A stretch of DNA of 64,000 nucleotides from Streptomyces hundungensis. GTDB lineage: Bacteria; Actinomycetota; Actinomycetes; Streptomycetales; Streptomycetaceae. Location: positions 4,216,001 through 4,280,000 of the forward strand of contig NZ_CP032698.1 of the NCBI RefSeq assembly GCF_003627815.1, read 5' to 3'. The translations under genes and the position numbers were made by a program. Position 1 is the stretch's first letter, and each line of letters opens with the position of its first letter. The notes beneath the pieces were generated by a model. The model did not search any database and was not told the origin of the DNA. It saw only the letters and a program-made list of their open reading frames with translations. Of the stretch, positions 7,668 through 16,132 are shown in pieces.

Positions 7668-7853
7668 TCGATAACCGCGTGCCCACCTTCATGGGGGAAG
7701 GCCCAACAGGTGCCCGGCCGGGTGGTTCCACCGACTGGTCTTGTCTGCCATCCTGCCCCTCCCCCCAGCGCCACGGTAGCGCGTTGATCAACCCACCACG
7801 CCCGGCCGGCACCCATCCCGTCCGCCGTCGCGGCCCATTCCACGTGGCGGGGC

Positions 7854-7878
7854 TGGTTGCTGTACTTCACTGCTGTAC
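7854..7878. repeat. right copy of 25-bp direct repeat
   Basis: It differs from 5838-5862 at two central positions and lies 51 bp from the 3' end of tRNA-Arg, the usual integration side for actinomycete integrative elements. Confidence 0.6.
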
Positions 7879-7889
7879 GCCCAGGAAAC

Positions 7890-7923
7890 GCAAGAGGCCC
7901 GGACTCTCGTCCGGGCCTCTTGC
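7890..7923 (-). terminator. tRNA-Arg terminator hairpin
   Basis: GCAAGAGGCCCGGAC and its exact complement GTCCGGGCCTCTTGC form a 15-bp stem with a TCTC loop, just downstream of the minus-strand tRNA. Confidence 0.75.
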
Positions 7924-7929
7924 CTGCTG

Positions 7930-8002
7930 TGCACTCGGCAGGATTCGAACCTGCAACCTTCTGATCCGTAGTCAGATGCTCTATCCGTTAAGCTACGAGT
8001 GC
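7930..8002 (-). tRNA. tRNA-Arg(ACG)
   Basis: The acceptor stem GCACTCG pairs with CGAGTGC, the discriminator base is A, and the T-loop GGTTCGAATCC is present. The anticodon loop CTACGGA gives anticodon ACG (reads CGU/CGC after wobble modification). CCA is not encoded. Confidence 0.95.
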
Positions 8003-8182
8003 TTGTGCTTCCGGGGTTTTTTCTGCCCCGTCGGCGTTGCGAGAACAACATTACATGACCTGCGCCGTGACGCGAAATCCATTGCCCCCACCGCCTCCGA
8101 CCTGCGGAAATGCCTCTGTGTGAGCAGGGCGGGAGGGGATCCGGCCGGGTGCGGGGGGCCGGTGGAGTGGGGCTGGAACGGG

Positions 8183-8212
8183 CGAAGCCCCGGCCGTGGG
8201 GCCGGGGCTTCG
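8183..8212 (-). terminator. tRNA-Ser(GCT) terminator hairpin
   Basis: CGAAGCCCCGGCC and GGCCGGGGCTTCG form a 13-bp stem with a GTGG loop downstream of the minus-strand tRNA-Ser. Confidence 0.7.
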
Positions 8213-8223
8213 GGTGATGCTGG

Positions 8224-8314
8224 CGGAGGCGGAGGGATTTGAACCCTCGATGGGCTTTAAGACCCAAACCGCATTAGCAGTGCGGCGCCATAGACCGGAC
8301 TAGGCGACGCCTCC
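8224..8314 (-). tRNA. tRNA-Ser(GCT)
   Basis: A 91-nt class II tRNA with acceptor GGAGGCG/CGCCTCC and a long variable arm. The anticodon loop CTGCTAA gives GCT, reading AGC/AGU. The T arm GAGGGTTCAAATCCCTC is complete. Confidence 0.95.
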
Positions 8315-8430
8315 AGCACACCGTCGCGTGTGCGAGTGGTGCGTGCAGATGATGACACAGCCTTGCGGGCCGTCACCAATCGCACCCCACGGTACTAGGC
8401 AGGTGGCCGCCAGAGCAAAGGCGTTCCGCG

Positions 8431-8497
8431 CCGCAACGCCGGGGCGGTGACGGCCGCAACGCCGGGGGTTGACGGCCGCAACGCCGGGGGTTGACGC
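8431..8497. repeat. three tandem copies of a 22-23 bp unit
   Basis: CCGCAACGCCGGGG is repeated at 8431, 8454 and 8476, each followed by a variant of GTTGACGG. It lies upstream of the SSI-like gene. Confidence 0.75.
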
Positions 8498-8562
8498 GCG
8501 TTAGACCCCGCGGAGACCGAAGTCCGCGAAAGTCCGCCCGACCGCCCTGGAGTACGAGACTC

Positions 8563-9000
8563 ATGCTGCGTCGCCTCGCCGTCACCGCCGCCGCCTCCCT
8601 GGCCGCGCTCACCACCGCCCCCACCGCCCTGGCCGGCCCCCTGCCCGTCCCGCTGCCGCTGCTCGGGGGCGGCCAGACCGAGGACCGGCTCACCATCACC
8701 GTCGAGAACATGCCGGGCGTGGAGGGGGAGTACACCCTCGAATGCCACCCCACCGCCGGCACCCACCCCCGCTCCCAGCAGGCCTGCGACAAGCTGGACT
8801 CGTTGACGACCTGGGGCAAGGACCTGTTCGCGCCGGTGCCCAAGGACGCGATGTGCACGTTCGTCTACGGCGGGCCCGCCACCGCCCACATCACCGGCAG
8901 CTGGGCCGGTCGGCCCGTCGACGCGACGTACAGCCGTGCCAATGGATGCGAGATCTCGCGGTGGGACAAGCTGGAGCCGGTGCTGCCGAGCGCCAGGTAG
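8563..9000 (+). CDS. SSI-like secreted subtilase inhibitor
   Basis: A 145-residue preprotein with a clear signal peptide (MLRRLAVTAAASLAALTTAP, cleavage near ALA-GP). The mature part follows Streptomyces subtilisin inhibitor: LTITVENMPG strand, CHPTAGTHPRSQQAC, the reactive-site segment MCTFVYGGPA, GSWAGRPVDATYSRANGC. The four Cys match the two SSI disulfides. Aligned to SSI MCPMVY, the P1 residue here is Phe and P1' Val, which suggests inhibition of subtilisin- or chymotrypsin-like proteases. Such proteins act outside the cell on the producer's own proteases. The gene is monocistronic. Confidence 0.87.
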   Translation: MLRRLAVTAAASLAALTTAPTALAGPLPVPLPLLGGGQTEDRLTITVENMPGVEGEYTLECHPTAGTHPRSQQACDKLDSLTTWGKDLFAPVPKDAMCTFVYGGPATAHITGSWAGRPVDATYSRANGCEISRWDKLEPVLPSAR

Positions 9001-9151
9001 GGCACCCTGTGGGGCCCCCTCGCGTACGTCGTGGTCACACAACCTTGGTGAGAGCTCCCCCTCATCCGCCGCCGTTCGCGCATCCCCAGCCTTTAGACTC
9101 CCTCCCAGTGACAGGCCGCAAGGTGCAGTGGTTCAGGGAGGAAGCGTCGTC

Positions 9152-12100
9152 GTGAGCAGCAGGCCATCCCGAGGCGCTGCTCGCCTCGCAGCCATACTTG
9201 ACGCCCTTCCGGACGGGCTTCTGCTCGTCAACTGCAACGGCACGGTCGTCAACGCCAACACCGTCGCGCTGGAGATGCTGGAAGCGCCGGGCACCGGGCT
9301 CGTGGGGCGGGGAGTTCTCGATCTGCTGCCCTCCTTCGACTCCCGGCTCATCCCCGGCTCCATGCGCCGGCCCGAGAGCGAGGACGACCAGGGCCGCACC
9401 AAGCCGACCCGGATGGTCGCGCGCCGCACCGACGGCACCGAGTTCCCGGTCGAGGTGACCAGCGCCAACCTGGAGGACGGGCGGGACGCCTACGCCTCCT
9501 ACGGAAGCGGCGGCGGCCCCGGTTCGTACTCCGGGGACGAACTCCTCATGCTGGTCGTACGGGACCTTTCCGGCACCGTCGACACCGAGGCGGAGCTCGC
9601 CCGTTCGCAGCGGCAGACCGAGATGATCCTGCGCGCGGCGTCCGAAGGCGTGGTCGGCACCGACACCGACGGCCGGGTCGTCCTCGTCAATCCCGCGGCC
9701 GCGCAGATCCTCGGCTACCGGGCCAGCGACCTCGGCGGGCAGGAACTCCACCCGCTGGTGCTGCACTCCCGCGAGGACGGCGAGCCGTTCCCCTACGAGG
9801 GCAGCCCGCTCGCCGACACCCTCAAGTCCGGGCGCAAGCACCGGGTGCGTGGGCAGGTCATCTGGACGAAGTCCGGCGCCAAGGTGCCCGTCGACCTGAC
9901 CACCGCGCCGGTGCGCGACGGCGATCTGCTCGTCGGCGCCGTCATGACGTTCACCGACCGCCGCCCCTTCGAGGAGCAGGCCGCCAAGCACGCCGAGGTC
10001 CTGGAGCGGGAGACCGCGCGCTACGACGCGCTCGCCGCCCGGCACCAGCAGCTCCTGTCGGTGCTGGCCGGTTCGCTGCGCGGGCCGCTCGACGAACTGC
10101 GCCACGAACTCGCCGCGCTCGCCGCCGACGACGCGGGCCAGCTGTGGCCCGAGGCCAACCAGGTCCTGCACCACCTGGCCGCCGGCTATTCGCGCATCAC
10201 CACGCTCGTCGACAACGTCCTCGGCTACCAGCGGCTCGACGCGGGCAGCGAGGAGCTCAAGAAGGCCAAGGTGCTGGTCGATTCGGTGGTCGGCGCCGGG
10301 GTCGAGGGCGCCGTCGAGCTGATCGGGCCCGGGCGCGCCCAGTTCGCCGTCCACACCCCGCCCATCGAGGCCGAGGTCGACGCCCCGCGCCTCGCGACCG
10401 CGCTGGCCCATCTCATCGCGGACGTGGCCGGCGTCGACGCCACGGGCAAGGCGCCGGTCGCCGCCGGCGGCTACATGGACTCCACCGTCGTCGTCGCGGC
10501 CGCCGTGCGCGGCACGGTCGTACGCATCGAGGTGCGCGGGCCCTACCCCGGCGGCGACCCCGTCCACGGGCCCATCGTGCGCGGCATCGTGCGGGCGCAC
10601 GGCGGAGTCCTCCAGACCGTCGCGGTGCCGGGCATGAGCGGCTCGGCGTACGTACTGGAAGTCCCGCTCGGCGCGGGCGCCGGAACCGTCGAGGCGACCC
10701 CGGTCCCGCAGCCCGACGAGGCGCTGCTCCCCGCCCAGCAGGACGGCGGCGGGCGCAGGCGCGGTCGGCGTGCGTCCATGGACGCCTTCCTCGACAGCCC
10801 GGTCAGCGACGAGCCGACCTCCCCGACCGGACGCCGCCGGGCCCGCACCGATTCCGATTCCGGGTCCGGGTCCGGGTCCGGGTCTGGGTCCGGATCCGCG
10901 TCCGGTTCGGTCCCCGGTTCGCGGTCCGGTTCGCGGTCCGAGCTTGGTCCGGGGGCCGGGGCCGGCTCCGGTGGGGCTGGGCCCGTTGGTTCCGGTTCCG
11001 TTGGGTCCGGTTCTGCTGACGCCGGTACGCCGGGTGGTTCCGGGGCCGGAGCCGATGGCGGTACGGGTGGGGCCGAGGGCGGGCCGGACGGGCGGGCCCG
11101 GATTCCGGCGCAGCAGAACGCCGGGAGCGGTCAGGTTCCCGAGGGCGGGGCCGGGGGCGTTTCCTCGGGCGAGGGTGCCGGAACGGGGAACGCGTCCGGT
11201 TCCGGGCGGCGTCGTGGGCGGCCCAGCCCCGCCGAGCAGGCTGTCCATGCCCAGGGCTCCGTGGGGTCCGTCGTCACCGGTGCGGAGAGCGCTCGCGAGT
11301 CGTCCGGCATGGGGCGGGCCGCGCTGGGCGAGACCGTGCCGCCGCAGGGCGTCCCGGCCGAGACGACCGGGCGCCGCGCCCGCCGCGCCCTGCCGGCGCC
11401 CGCGTCCGCCGACGCACCCACCGCCTCCGCCCCTGCCTCAGCCCCTGCCGAGAACTCCGCCGAGCCGTCCGGCCGCCGGGCCAGGCGTGCCCTGGGTGTC
11501 GCGCCGGGCGGGGGAAGTGCGGCGGGGGGCGCCGCGAGTGGCCAGGAGGGGCAGGTACGGACCGCGTTCGCGCTGCCGCCCGCCGACGCCGACCGCGCGC
11601 CATACCCCGGGCCCACCCCCGCCCCGCCGACGCCGGCCCCCTCCGCCGCTCCCGCGCCGGGCCGCCCGGATTCCGTACGTTCCGATGCTGTACGTGCCGA
11701 AGGGCCCGCGCGTTCGGTGGATGCGGCGGGTGCTCAGGGTTCTGTGAGTGCGGCGGGTCCTGTCGGGGCGGCGGGTCCTGTGGGGGCCGAGGCCATGGGG
11801 CGTCGAGCCATGGGTGCTGGGCACATGGGTAGCGAGCCCTTGGGCGCCGACTCAACGGGCGCCCCGCCTAAGGGAGTTGAGCCCACGGGCGCTCGGCCTA
11901 TGGGTGCGGGACCTGTGGGTGCCGGACCTGCGGGCGCCGGACCTGCGGGCGCCGGACCTATGGGTGCCGGACCTATGGGTGCTGGCCCTGTGGGTGCCGG
12001 ACCTGCGGGCGCCGGACCTATGGGTGCCGGACCTGCGGGCGCCGGACCTATGGGTGCTGGCCCTGTGGGTGCCGGGCACGTAGGTGCGGGAACCACGGCC

Positions 12101-13543
12101 CCTGGAACCACGGCTCCCGAAGCCCTGGGTTCCGCGCCCACCCCTCCCGCCGCCCCCGCCGCCCCCCGCGCCCTGAACCCGAACGGCCCGAACCCGACCG
12201 GTCCGGTTCAGGGCAACGCCGCCCCCGGCGACCCGCTGGCCGAGCACACCCCGCCCCAGCCGCACCCCGCCGAGCGGCCCGAGTGGGCGGCCCGCGCGAC
12301 GGCGGCGCCGGGCGCCCTCAACCCCGTACCCCCGCAGACGCAGGACCCGGGCCCGGATCCGACCCAGGGGCGGGGCTCCGCCGGGGGCCGGCCCGCTCGG
12401 CAGCCGCTGCCCGCCGAGACTCCGCCCGGAGGGATCCCGGCCGCCGGCGGGGACACCCAGGGCCGGGCGTTCAGTGTGCGGGCGCTCGGGCAGGGCGCCC
12501 CGTTCAGCCAGACGCAAGCCCAGGTGCAGGCCCAGGCCCAGGCGGCCCAAGCCGCCCTGGCGACGCAGACGTCCGGCGGCTCGCTCGGCTCCGGGCGGCG
12601 GCGCAAGCTCGGCACGCCGCCCGAGGGGGTGGAACGCCCCACCGAACCGGCCGCCCGCCCGCACCCCGTACTGCCGTCCCCTCCCTCCGAGGGGCAGGGG
12701 CGCGCGTACGCCATCGGGCGGCCCGACGAGGGCGCCGAGGGTCCCGAGCCGTTGGACGGACCCGGCGGCGCCGTCGAGGTGGCCAACCGGCCGCAGCCGG
12801 GGCCCGTCGACGACGAGCTGCCCCCCGAACCGCTCGACAACCCGCGCCGGCTCCTGGTGTGGCCCGCGCCCGACGTCTCCACCCAGCAGGCGCTGAGCGA
12901 GCGGGGCTACCGTCCCGTGGTCGTGCACTCCCGCGAAGAAGTGGACGCACAGATCGCCGCGTTCCCCGCCGCCCTGTTCGTCGACCCGCTCACCGGACCC
13001 ATCACCCGCACCGCGCTCCAGGCGCTGCGTCAGGCGGCGGTCGCGGCCGAGGTTCCCGTGCTGGTCACGGCGGGTCTCGGGCAGGCCACGCGGGAGGCGG
13101 CGTACGGCGCCGACCCGGCCGTCCTGCTCAAGGCGCTCGCTCCGCGTGACAGCGAGCAGCATCCGCCCCGGGTCCTGCTGATCGAGGAGCACGAGGAGAT
13201 CGCGCTCGCGCTCACCGCGACGCTGGAACGGCGCGGCATGCAGGTGGCCCGCGCGGCCACCGACTCCGAAGCGGTCACCCTGGCCGCCCAGATGCGGCCC
13301 AACCTGGTGGTGATGGACCTCATGCAGGTACGCCGCCGCCGCGCCGGAATCGTCGACTGGCTGCGCGCCAACGGGCAGTTGAACCACACCCCGCTGGTCG
13401 TGTACACCTCGGCCGGCATCAACCAGGCCGACCTTCCGAACCTGGCGTCGGGCGAGACGGTCCTGTTCCTGGCGGAACGGTCCACCAGCACCGAGGTGCA
13501 GGGCCGCATCGTGGATCTACTGGCGAAGATCGGCACCAACTAG
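9152..13543 (+). CDS. large PAS protein with degenerate kinase and receiver-like domains
   Basis: GTG 9152 follows GGGAGGAAG (9136-9144) and gives 1463 residues. The order is PAS 1 (about 8-140, LAAILDALPDGLLLVNCNG), PAS 2 (156-275, AASEGVVGTDTDGRVVLVNP), a coiled and kinase-like part (275-515) in which the dimerisation helix lacks the phosphorylated His (VLAGSLRGPLDEL) and the ATPase N-box lacks Asn, a Gly/Pro/Ala-rich low-complexity region (565-1230) and two receiver-like domains (1232-1330 with LFVDPL and LLKAL; 1338-1455 with VVMDLM but LAERS where Lys is expected). It looks like a non-enzymatic signalling scaffold that evolved from a hybrid kinase. No membrane segment is seen. Confidence 0.8.
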   Translation: MSSRPSRGAARLAAILDALPDGLLLVNCNGTVVNANTVALEMLEAPGTGLVGRGVLDLLPSFDSRLIPGSMRRPESEDDQGRTKPTRMVARRTDGTEFPVEVTSANLEDGRDAYASYGSGGGPGSYSGDELLMLVVRDLSGTVDTEAELARSQRQTEMILRAASEGVVGTDTDGRVVLVNPAAAQILGYRASDLGGQELHPLVLHSREDGEPFPYEGSPLADTLKSGRKHRVRGQVIWTKSGAKVPVDLTTAPVRDGDLLVGAVMTFTDRRPFEEQAAKHAEVLERETARYDALAARHQQLLSVLAGSLRGPLDELRHELAALAADDAGQLWPEANQVLHHLAAGYSRITTLVDNVLGYQRLDAGSEELKKAKVLVDSVVGAGVEGAVELIGPGRAQFAVHTPPIEAEVDAPRLATALAHLIADVAGVDATGKAPVAAGGYMDSTVVVAAAVRGTVVRIEVRGPYPGGDPVHGPIVRGIVRAHGGVLQTVAVPGMSGSAYVLEVPLGAGAGTVEATPVPQPDEALLPAQQDGGGRRRGRRASMDAFLDSPVSDEPTSPTGRRRARTDSDSGSGSGSGSGSGSASGSVPGSRSGSRSELGPGAGAGSGGAGPVGSGSVGSGSADAGTPGGSGAGADGGTGGAEGGPDGRARIPAQQNAGSGQVPEGGAGGVSSGEGAGTGNASGSGRRRGRPSPAEQAVHAQGSVGSVVTGAESARESSGMGRAALGETVPPQGVPAETTGRRARRALPAPASADAPTASAPASAPAENSAEPSGRRARRALGVAPGGGSAAGGAASGQEGQVRTAFALPPADADRAPYPGPTPAPPTPAPSAAPAPGRPDSVRSDAVRAEGPARSVDAAGAQGSVSAAGPVGAAGPVGAEAMGRRAMGAGHMGSEPLGADSTGAPPKGVEPTGARPMGAGPVGAGPAGAGPAGAGPMGAGPMGAGPVGAGPAGAGPMGAGPAGAGPMGAGPVGAGHVGAGTTAPGTTAPEALGSAPTPPAAPAAPRALNPNGPNPTGPVQGNAAPGDPLAEHTPPQPHPAERPEWAARATAAPGALNPVPPQTQDPGPDPTQGRGSAGGRPARQPLPAETPPGGIPAAGGDTQGRAFSVRALGQGAPFSQTQAQVQAQAQAAQAALATQTSGGSLGSGRRRKLGTPPEGVERPTEPAARPHPVLPSPPSEGQGRAYAIGRPDEGAEGPEPLDGPGGAVEVANRPQPGPVDDELPPEPLDNPRRLLVWPAPDVSTQQALSERGYRPVVVHSREEVDAQIAAFPAALFVDPLTGPITRTALQALRQAAVAAEVPVLVTAGLGQATREAAYGADPAVLLKALAPRDSEQHPPRVLLIEEHEEIALALTATLERRGMQVARAATDSEAVTLAAQMRPNLVVMDLMQVRRRRAGIVDWLRANGQLNHTPLVVYTSAGINQADLPNLASGETVLFLAERSTSTEVQGRIVDLLAKIGTN
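10848..10945. repeat. Ser-Gly hexanucleotide repeat in the PAS protein gene
   Basis: Repeats of TCCGGG encode a (Ser-Gly)n tract, then SRSGSRS, at about residue 566-598. Slippage-prone; copy number likely varies between strains. Confidence 0.75.
11903..12097. repeat. thirteen 15-bp units encoding GAGPX pentapeptides
   Basis: Thirteen consecutive in-frame units encode GAGP followed by Met, Val or Ala, the last two decaying to GAGHV and GAGTT. They lie within the low-complexity linker of the PAS protein. Confidence 0.85.
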
Positions 13544-13555
13544 CCCGGGGCGGAA

Positions 13556-13597
13556 GGGAGTTGACGGGACGGGCGTTGCCGCCCCCCGTCAACTCCC
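13556..13597. terminator. bidirectional terminator
   Basis: GGGAGTTGACGGG and CCCGTCAACTCCC form a 13-bp stem between two convergent genes (ends at 13543 and 13613). Confidence 0.7.
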
Positions 13598-13612
13598 CCC
13601 GTCACCTGCCGG

Positions 13613-15271
13613 TCAGCGCAGTTCGGTCACGTCCAGTTCGCCGTCCGCGTACTGCCTGCGGATGACCTTCTTGTCGAACTTGCCGACACTGGTCTTCGGC
13701 ACCGCCTCGACCAGCGCCCAGCGCTCCGGCAGTTGCCACTTGGCGATCCTCGTGGCGAGGAAGGCCTTCAGGGCGGCATAGTCGACGGTGGCGCCGGGCC
13801 TCAACACGACCGTGGCGAGCGGGCGTTCACCCCATTTGGTGTCCGGGACGGCGACGACCGCCGCCTCGGCGACCTCGGGGTGGGCCATCAACGCGTTCTC
13901 CAGCTCCTGGCTGGAGATCCATTCCCCGCCGGACTTGATGACGTCCTTGGCCCGGTCGGTGAGCGTCAGATAGCCGTCCGGGCTGATGACGCCGACGTCG
14001 CCGGTCCGCAGCCACCCGTCCGGGCTGAACTTGTCGTCGGGACGGAAGTCCTCGCCGCCCGCCCCACCGAAGTAGGCGCCCGCGATCCAGGGCCCCCTGA
14101 CCTCCAGCTCGCCGGCCGACACCCCGTCCCAGGGCAGGAATGCGCCGTCGGACCCGGCGAGCCGCGCCTCGACGCCGGCCGGGAAGCGGCCCTGGGTGAT
14201 GCGGTAGGGCCACTCCTCCTCCGCGCTGAGTCCGGCGGGCGGGTTGGACATGGTGCCAAGCGGCGACGTCTCCGTCATGCCCCAGGCGTGGCAGAGCCGC
14301 ACGCCGATCTTGTCGTATGCCTCCATCAGCGAGGGCGGACAGGCCGCGCCGCCGATCGTGACGTTCCGCATCGAGGTGAGGTCGCGGGGGTGGGCGGTGA
14401 CCTCGGCCAGCAGGCCCTGCCAGATGGTGGGGACGGCGGCCGCGTGCGTGGGCCTCTCCCGCTCGATCATGTCGGCGAGCGGCGCGGGTTGGAGGAACCG
14501 GTCAGGCATGAGCATGCTCACCCCGGACATGAACGTGGCGTGCGGCAGGCCCCAGGCGTTCACATGGAACTGCGGCACCACCACCAGCGTCGTGTCCTGG
14601 TCGGTGAGCGCCATCGACTCCGACATGTTGACCTGCATGGAGTGCAGATAGATCGAACGGTGGGAGTAGACGACGCCCTTGGGGTCGCCGGTGGTGCCGG
14701 AGGTGTAGCACATGGCGGCGGCGCTGCGCTCGTCCAGCTGCGGCCAGTCGTACGTCGTGGGCCGCCCGGCGATCAGCTCCTCGTACTCGTGGATCTGAGG
14801 GCCCCCGCCGTCGATGTCGTCGAGCAGGGAACGGTCGCCCGGGCCGGACACGACGAGGTGTTCCAGCGTCGGAAGGTGGGGGAGCAGCGGGGCGAGCAGC
14901 GGCAACAGCGAACCGTTGACGATCACCACGCGGTCGGCGGCGTGGTTGACGATCCAGATCAGCTGCTCAGCGGGCAGCCGCAGATTGAGGGTGTGCAGCA
15001 CGGCGCCCATGGAGGGAATCGCGAGATACGCCTCGACGTGCTCGGCGTTGTTCCACATCAGCGTGCCGATGGCGCTCGCGTCCGTGACTCCGCATGAGTC
15101 ACGGAGCGCGTGAGCGAGCTGGGCGGCCCGGGCACCGACCTCGGCGAAGCTGCGGCGGTGCGGTTCGGCCTCGCCGGTCCAGGTCGTGACCTGGGACTTG
15201 CCGTGGATCGTCGACCCGTGGGTCAGGATCCGCGAGATCAGCAGCGGTACGTCCTGCATGGTGCTCAGCAC
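13613..15271 (-). CDS. medium/long-chain acyl-CoA ligase (FadD/AMP-binding)
   Basis: A 552-residue protein from the GTG at 15271 ([15 protein letters not shown]); the ATG at 15259 is the alternative start. It has the AMP-binding signature [18 protein letters not shown], the motif [19 protein letters not shown] and the catalytic lysine region [13 protein letters not shown] near the C-terminus. It activates a carboxylic acid to its acyl-CoA via acyl-adenylate. The substrate is not set by sequence. The presence nearby of an igr-like beta-oxidation operon (17145-22096) makes a role in feeding that pathway reasonable, but a SigE-type factor and a DUF1906 gene lie between them. Confidence 0.9.
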   Translation of the reverse strand: MLSTMQDVPLLISRILTHGSTIHGKSQVTTWTGEAEPHRRSFAEVGARAAQLAHALRDSCGVTDASAIGTLMWNNAEHVEAYLAIPSMGAVLHTLNLRLPAEQLIWIVNHAADRVVIVNGSLLPLLAPLLPHLPTLEHLVVSGPGDRSLLDDIDGGGPQIHEYEELIAGRPTTYDWPQLDERSAAAMCYTSGTTGDPKGVVYSHRSIYLHSMQVNMSESMALTDQDTTLVVVPQFHVNAWGLPHATFMSGVSMLMPDRFLQPAPLADMIERERPTHAAAVPTIWQGLLAEVTAHPRDLTSMRNVTIGGAACPPSLMEAYDKIGVRLCHAWGMTETSPLGTMSNPPAGLSAEEEWPYRITQGRFPAGVEARLAGSDGAFLPWDGVSAGELEVRGPWIAGAYFGGAGGEDFRPDDKFSPDGWLRTGDVGVISPDGYLTLTDRAKDVIKSGGEWISSQELENALMAHPEVAEAAVVAVPDTKWGERPLATVVLRPGATVDYAALKAFLATRIAKWQLPERWALVEAVPKTSVGKFDKKVIRRQYADGELDVTELR

Positions 15272-15444
15272 GGCGTCCTCCCGGTGAGCGCTACGGCGCG
15301 CTCCATGACGATAGGGTCTGCCGATTCTGCTCACGTACCGCGCGGTATGTCACTACCCGGGAGTAGTTACACTCGTGGATCGGCGAAGTTACCTGGAGAA
15401 ACCGGCCACGCTGTGCCTGCCGGACCCCCACCCGTCACGGCACG

Positions 15445-15990
15445 TCACCGTATGGGCTCCAGCTCCGGGTCCTCGCGGAGCTTGCCGAGGGCGCGCGACA
15501 CCGCGCTCTTGACCGTGCCCACCGAGACCCCGAGCACCTCGGCGGTCTGGGCCTCGCTCAGGTCCTCGTAATACCTGAGGACGACCATGGCCCGCTGGCG
15601 GTCGGGGAGCTTCATGACCGCCCGCCACATCGCGTCGTGCAGCACCTGCTGGTCGGCCGGGTCGGGGCCGGGCACGATCTCCGGCTCGGGCAGCTCGTCG
15701 CAGGCGAACTCGTCGACCTTGCGCTTGCGCCACTGCGAGGTGCGGGTGTTGAGCAGTGCGCGGCGCACATAGCCGTCGAGCGCGCGGTGGTCCTCGATCC
15801 GGTCCCAGGCCACATAGGTCTTGGTGAGGGCCGTCTGCAACAGGTCCTCCGCATCGCTCGCGTTCGCGGTCAGCGAGCGCGCGGTGCGCAGCAGCACGGG
15901 GCCCCTGGCGCGGACGTACGACGAGAACGACGAGTACGCGTGGTAGGGCGTCGCCGCTCGGGAGGCGCTGGTGCAGACGGGCGTTGTCAT
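15445..15990 (-). CDS. SigE-family ECF RNA polymerase sigma factor
   Basis: A 181-residue protein with sigma region 2 (LLRTARSLTANASDAEDLLQTALTKTYVAWDRI) and region 4 (LPDRQRAMVVLRYYEDLSEAQTAEVLGVSVGTVKSAVSRALGKLRE), read here in short pieces. The 25-residue N-terminus is Ser/Tyr rich. This matches the SigE-like Streptomyces subgroup annotated as the SigE family RNA polymerase sigma factor. No anti-sigma gene with a zinc motif is adjacent, so control is unclear. It is monocistronic on the minus strand. Confidence 0.9.
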   Translation of the reverse strand: MTTPVCTSASRAATPYHAYSSFSSYVRARGPVLLRTARSLTANASDAEDLLQTALTKTYVAWDRIEDHRALDGYVRRALLNTRTSQWRKRKVDEFACDELPEPEIVPGPDPADQQVLHDAMWRAVMKLPDRQRAMVVLRYYEDLSEAQTAEVLGVSVGTVKSAVSRALGKLREDPELEPIR

Positions 15991-16132
15991 GGCTCCACGC
16001 TATGAGCGCGAAGGGCCGCCGGGATCGGCCCCAGGTCCCGAAGCGATGTCCGCCTCAGGTTGTAGGGGTGGGGCTGGCTGCACCTCCTGTAGGTGGAGGA
16101 CGCAACCTCGGCCCTCAGGGTTCAGCCGGCGC

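Larger units (their letters stand above)
6364..7704 (+). mobile_element. IS3-family insertion sequence, about 1341 bp
   Basis: It encodes OrfA and OrfB in the IS3 arrangement. The ends are imperfect inverted repeats: GGGGCCTCCCCCTGAG at the left, and GGGCCTTCCCCCATGAAGG read inward from the right; they continue to a shared CACGC. It is flanked by AAC at 6361-6363 and 7705-7707. The repeat is CCAAC if the outer Cs are counted, so the target duplication is 3 to 5 bp. The boundaries are confirmed by restoration of the interrupted gene. Confidence 0.85.
6201..7751 (-). pseudogene. 68-aa membrane-protein gene split by an IS3-family element
   Basis: Removing the IS (6364-7704) and one copy of the AAC target repeat joins 7751-7705 to 6360-6201 into one open frame of 69 codons including the stop. 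The rebuilt protein starts MADKTSRWNHPAGHLL, has hydrophobic segments VVIPLLIHLI and CLLASGLTLAAI, and ends SDRDISG. The upstream piece has a strong RBS (GGGAGGGG) before the ATG at 7751. In the present sequence the downstream part could only be read from a GTG inside the IS (6389). The gene is therefore inactivated, and the insertion is recent enough that no other damage is visible. Confidence 0.8.

Noticed and set aside
5838..7930. Complete actinomycete integrative and conjugative element at tRNA-Arg
   Set aside because: No integrase, Rep or FtsK-like transfer gene is present and the tRNA 3' end is not duplicated; only a remnant can be argued.
8431..8497. CRISPR-like repeat array
   Set aside because: The units are contiguous with no spacers, and no cas genes are near.
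11852..13387. Long antisense reading frame (511 codons) under the PAS protein gene
   Set aside because: It arises from GC-rich third positions of the real plus-strand gene and lacks RBS and domain content.
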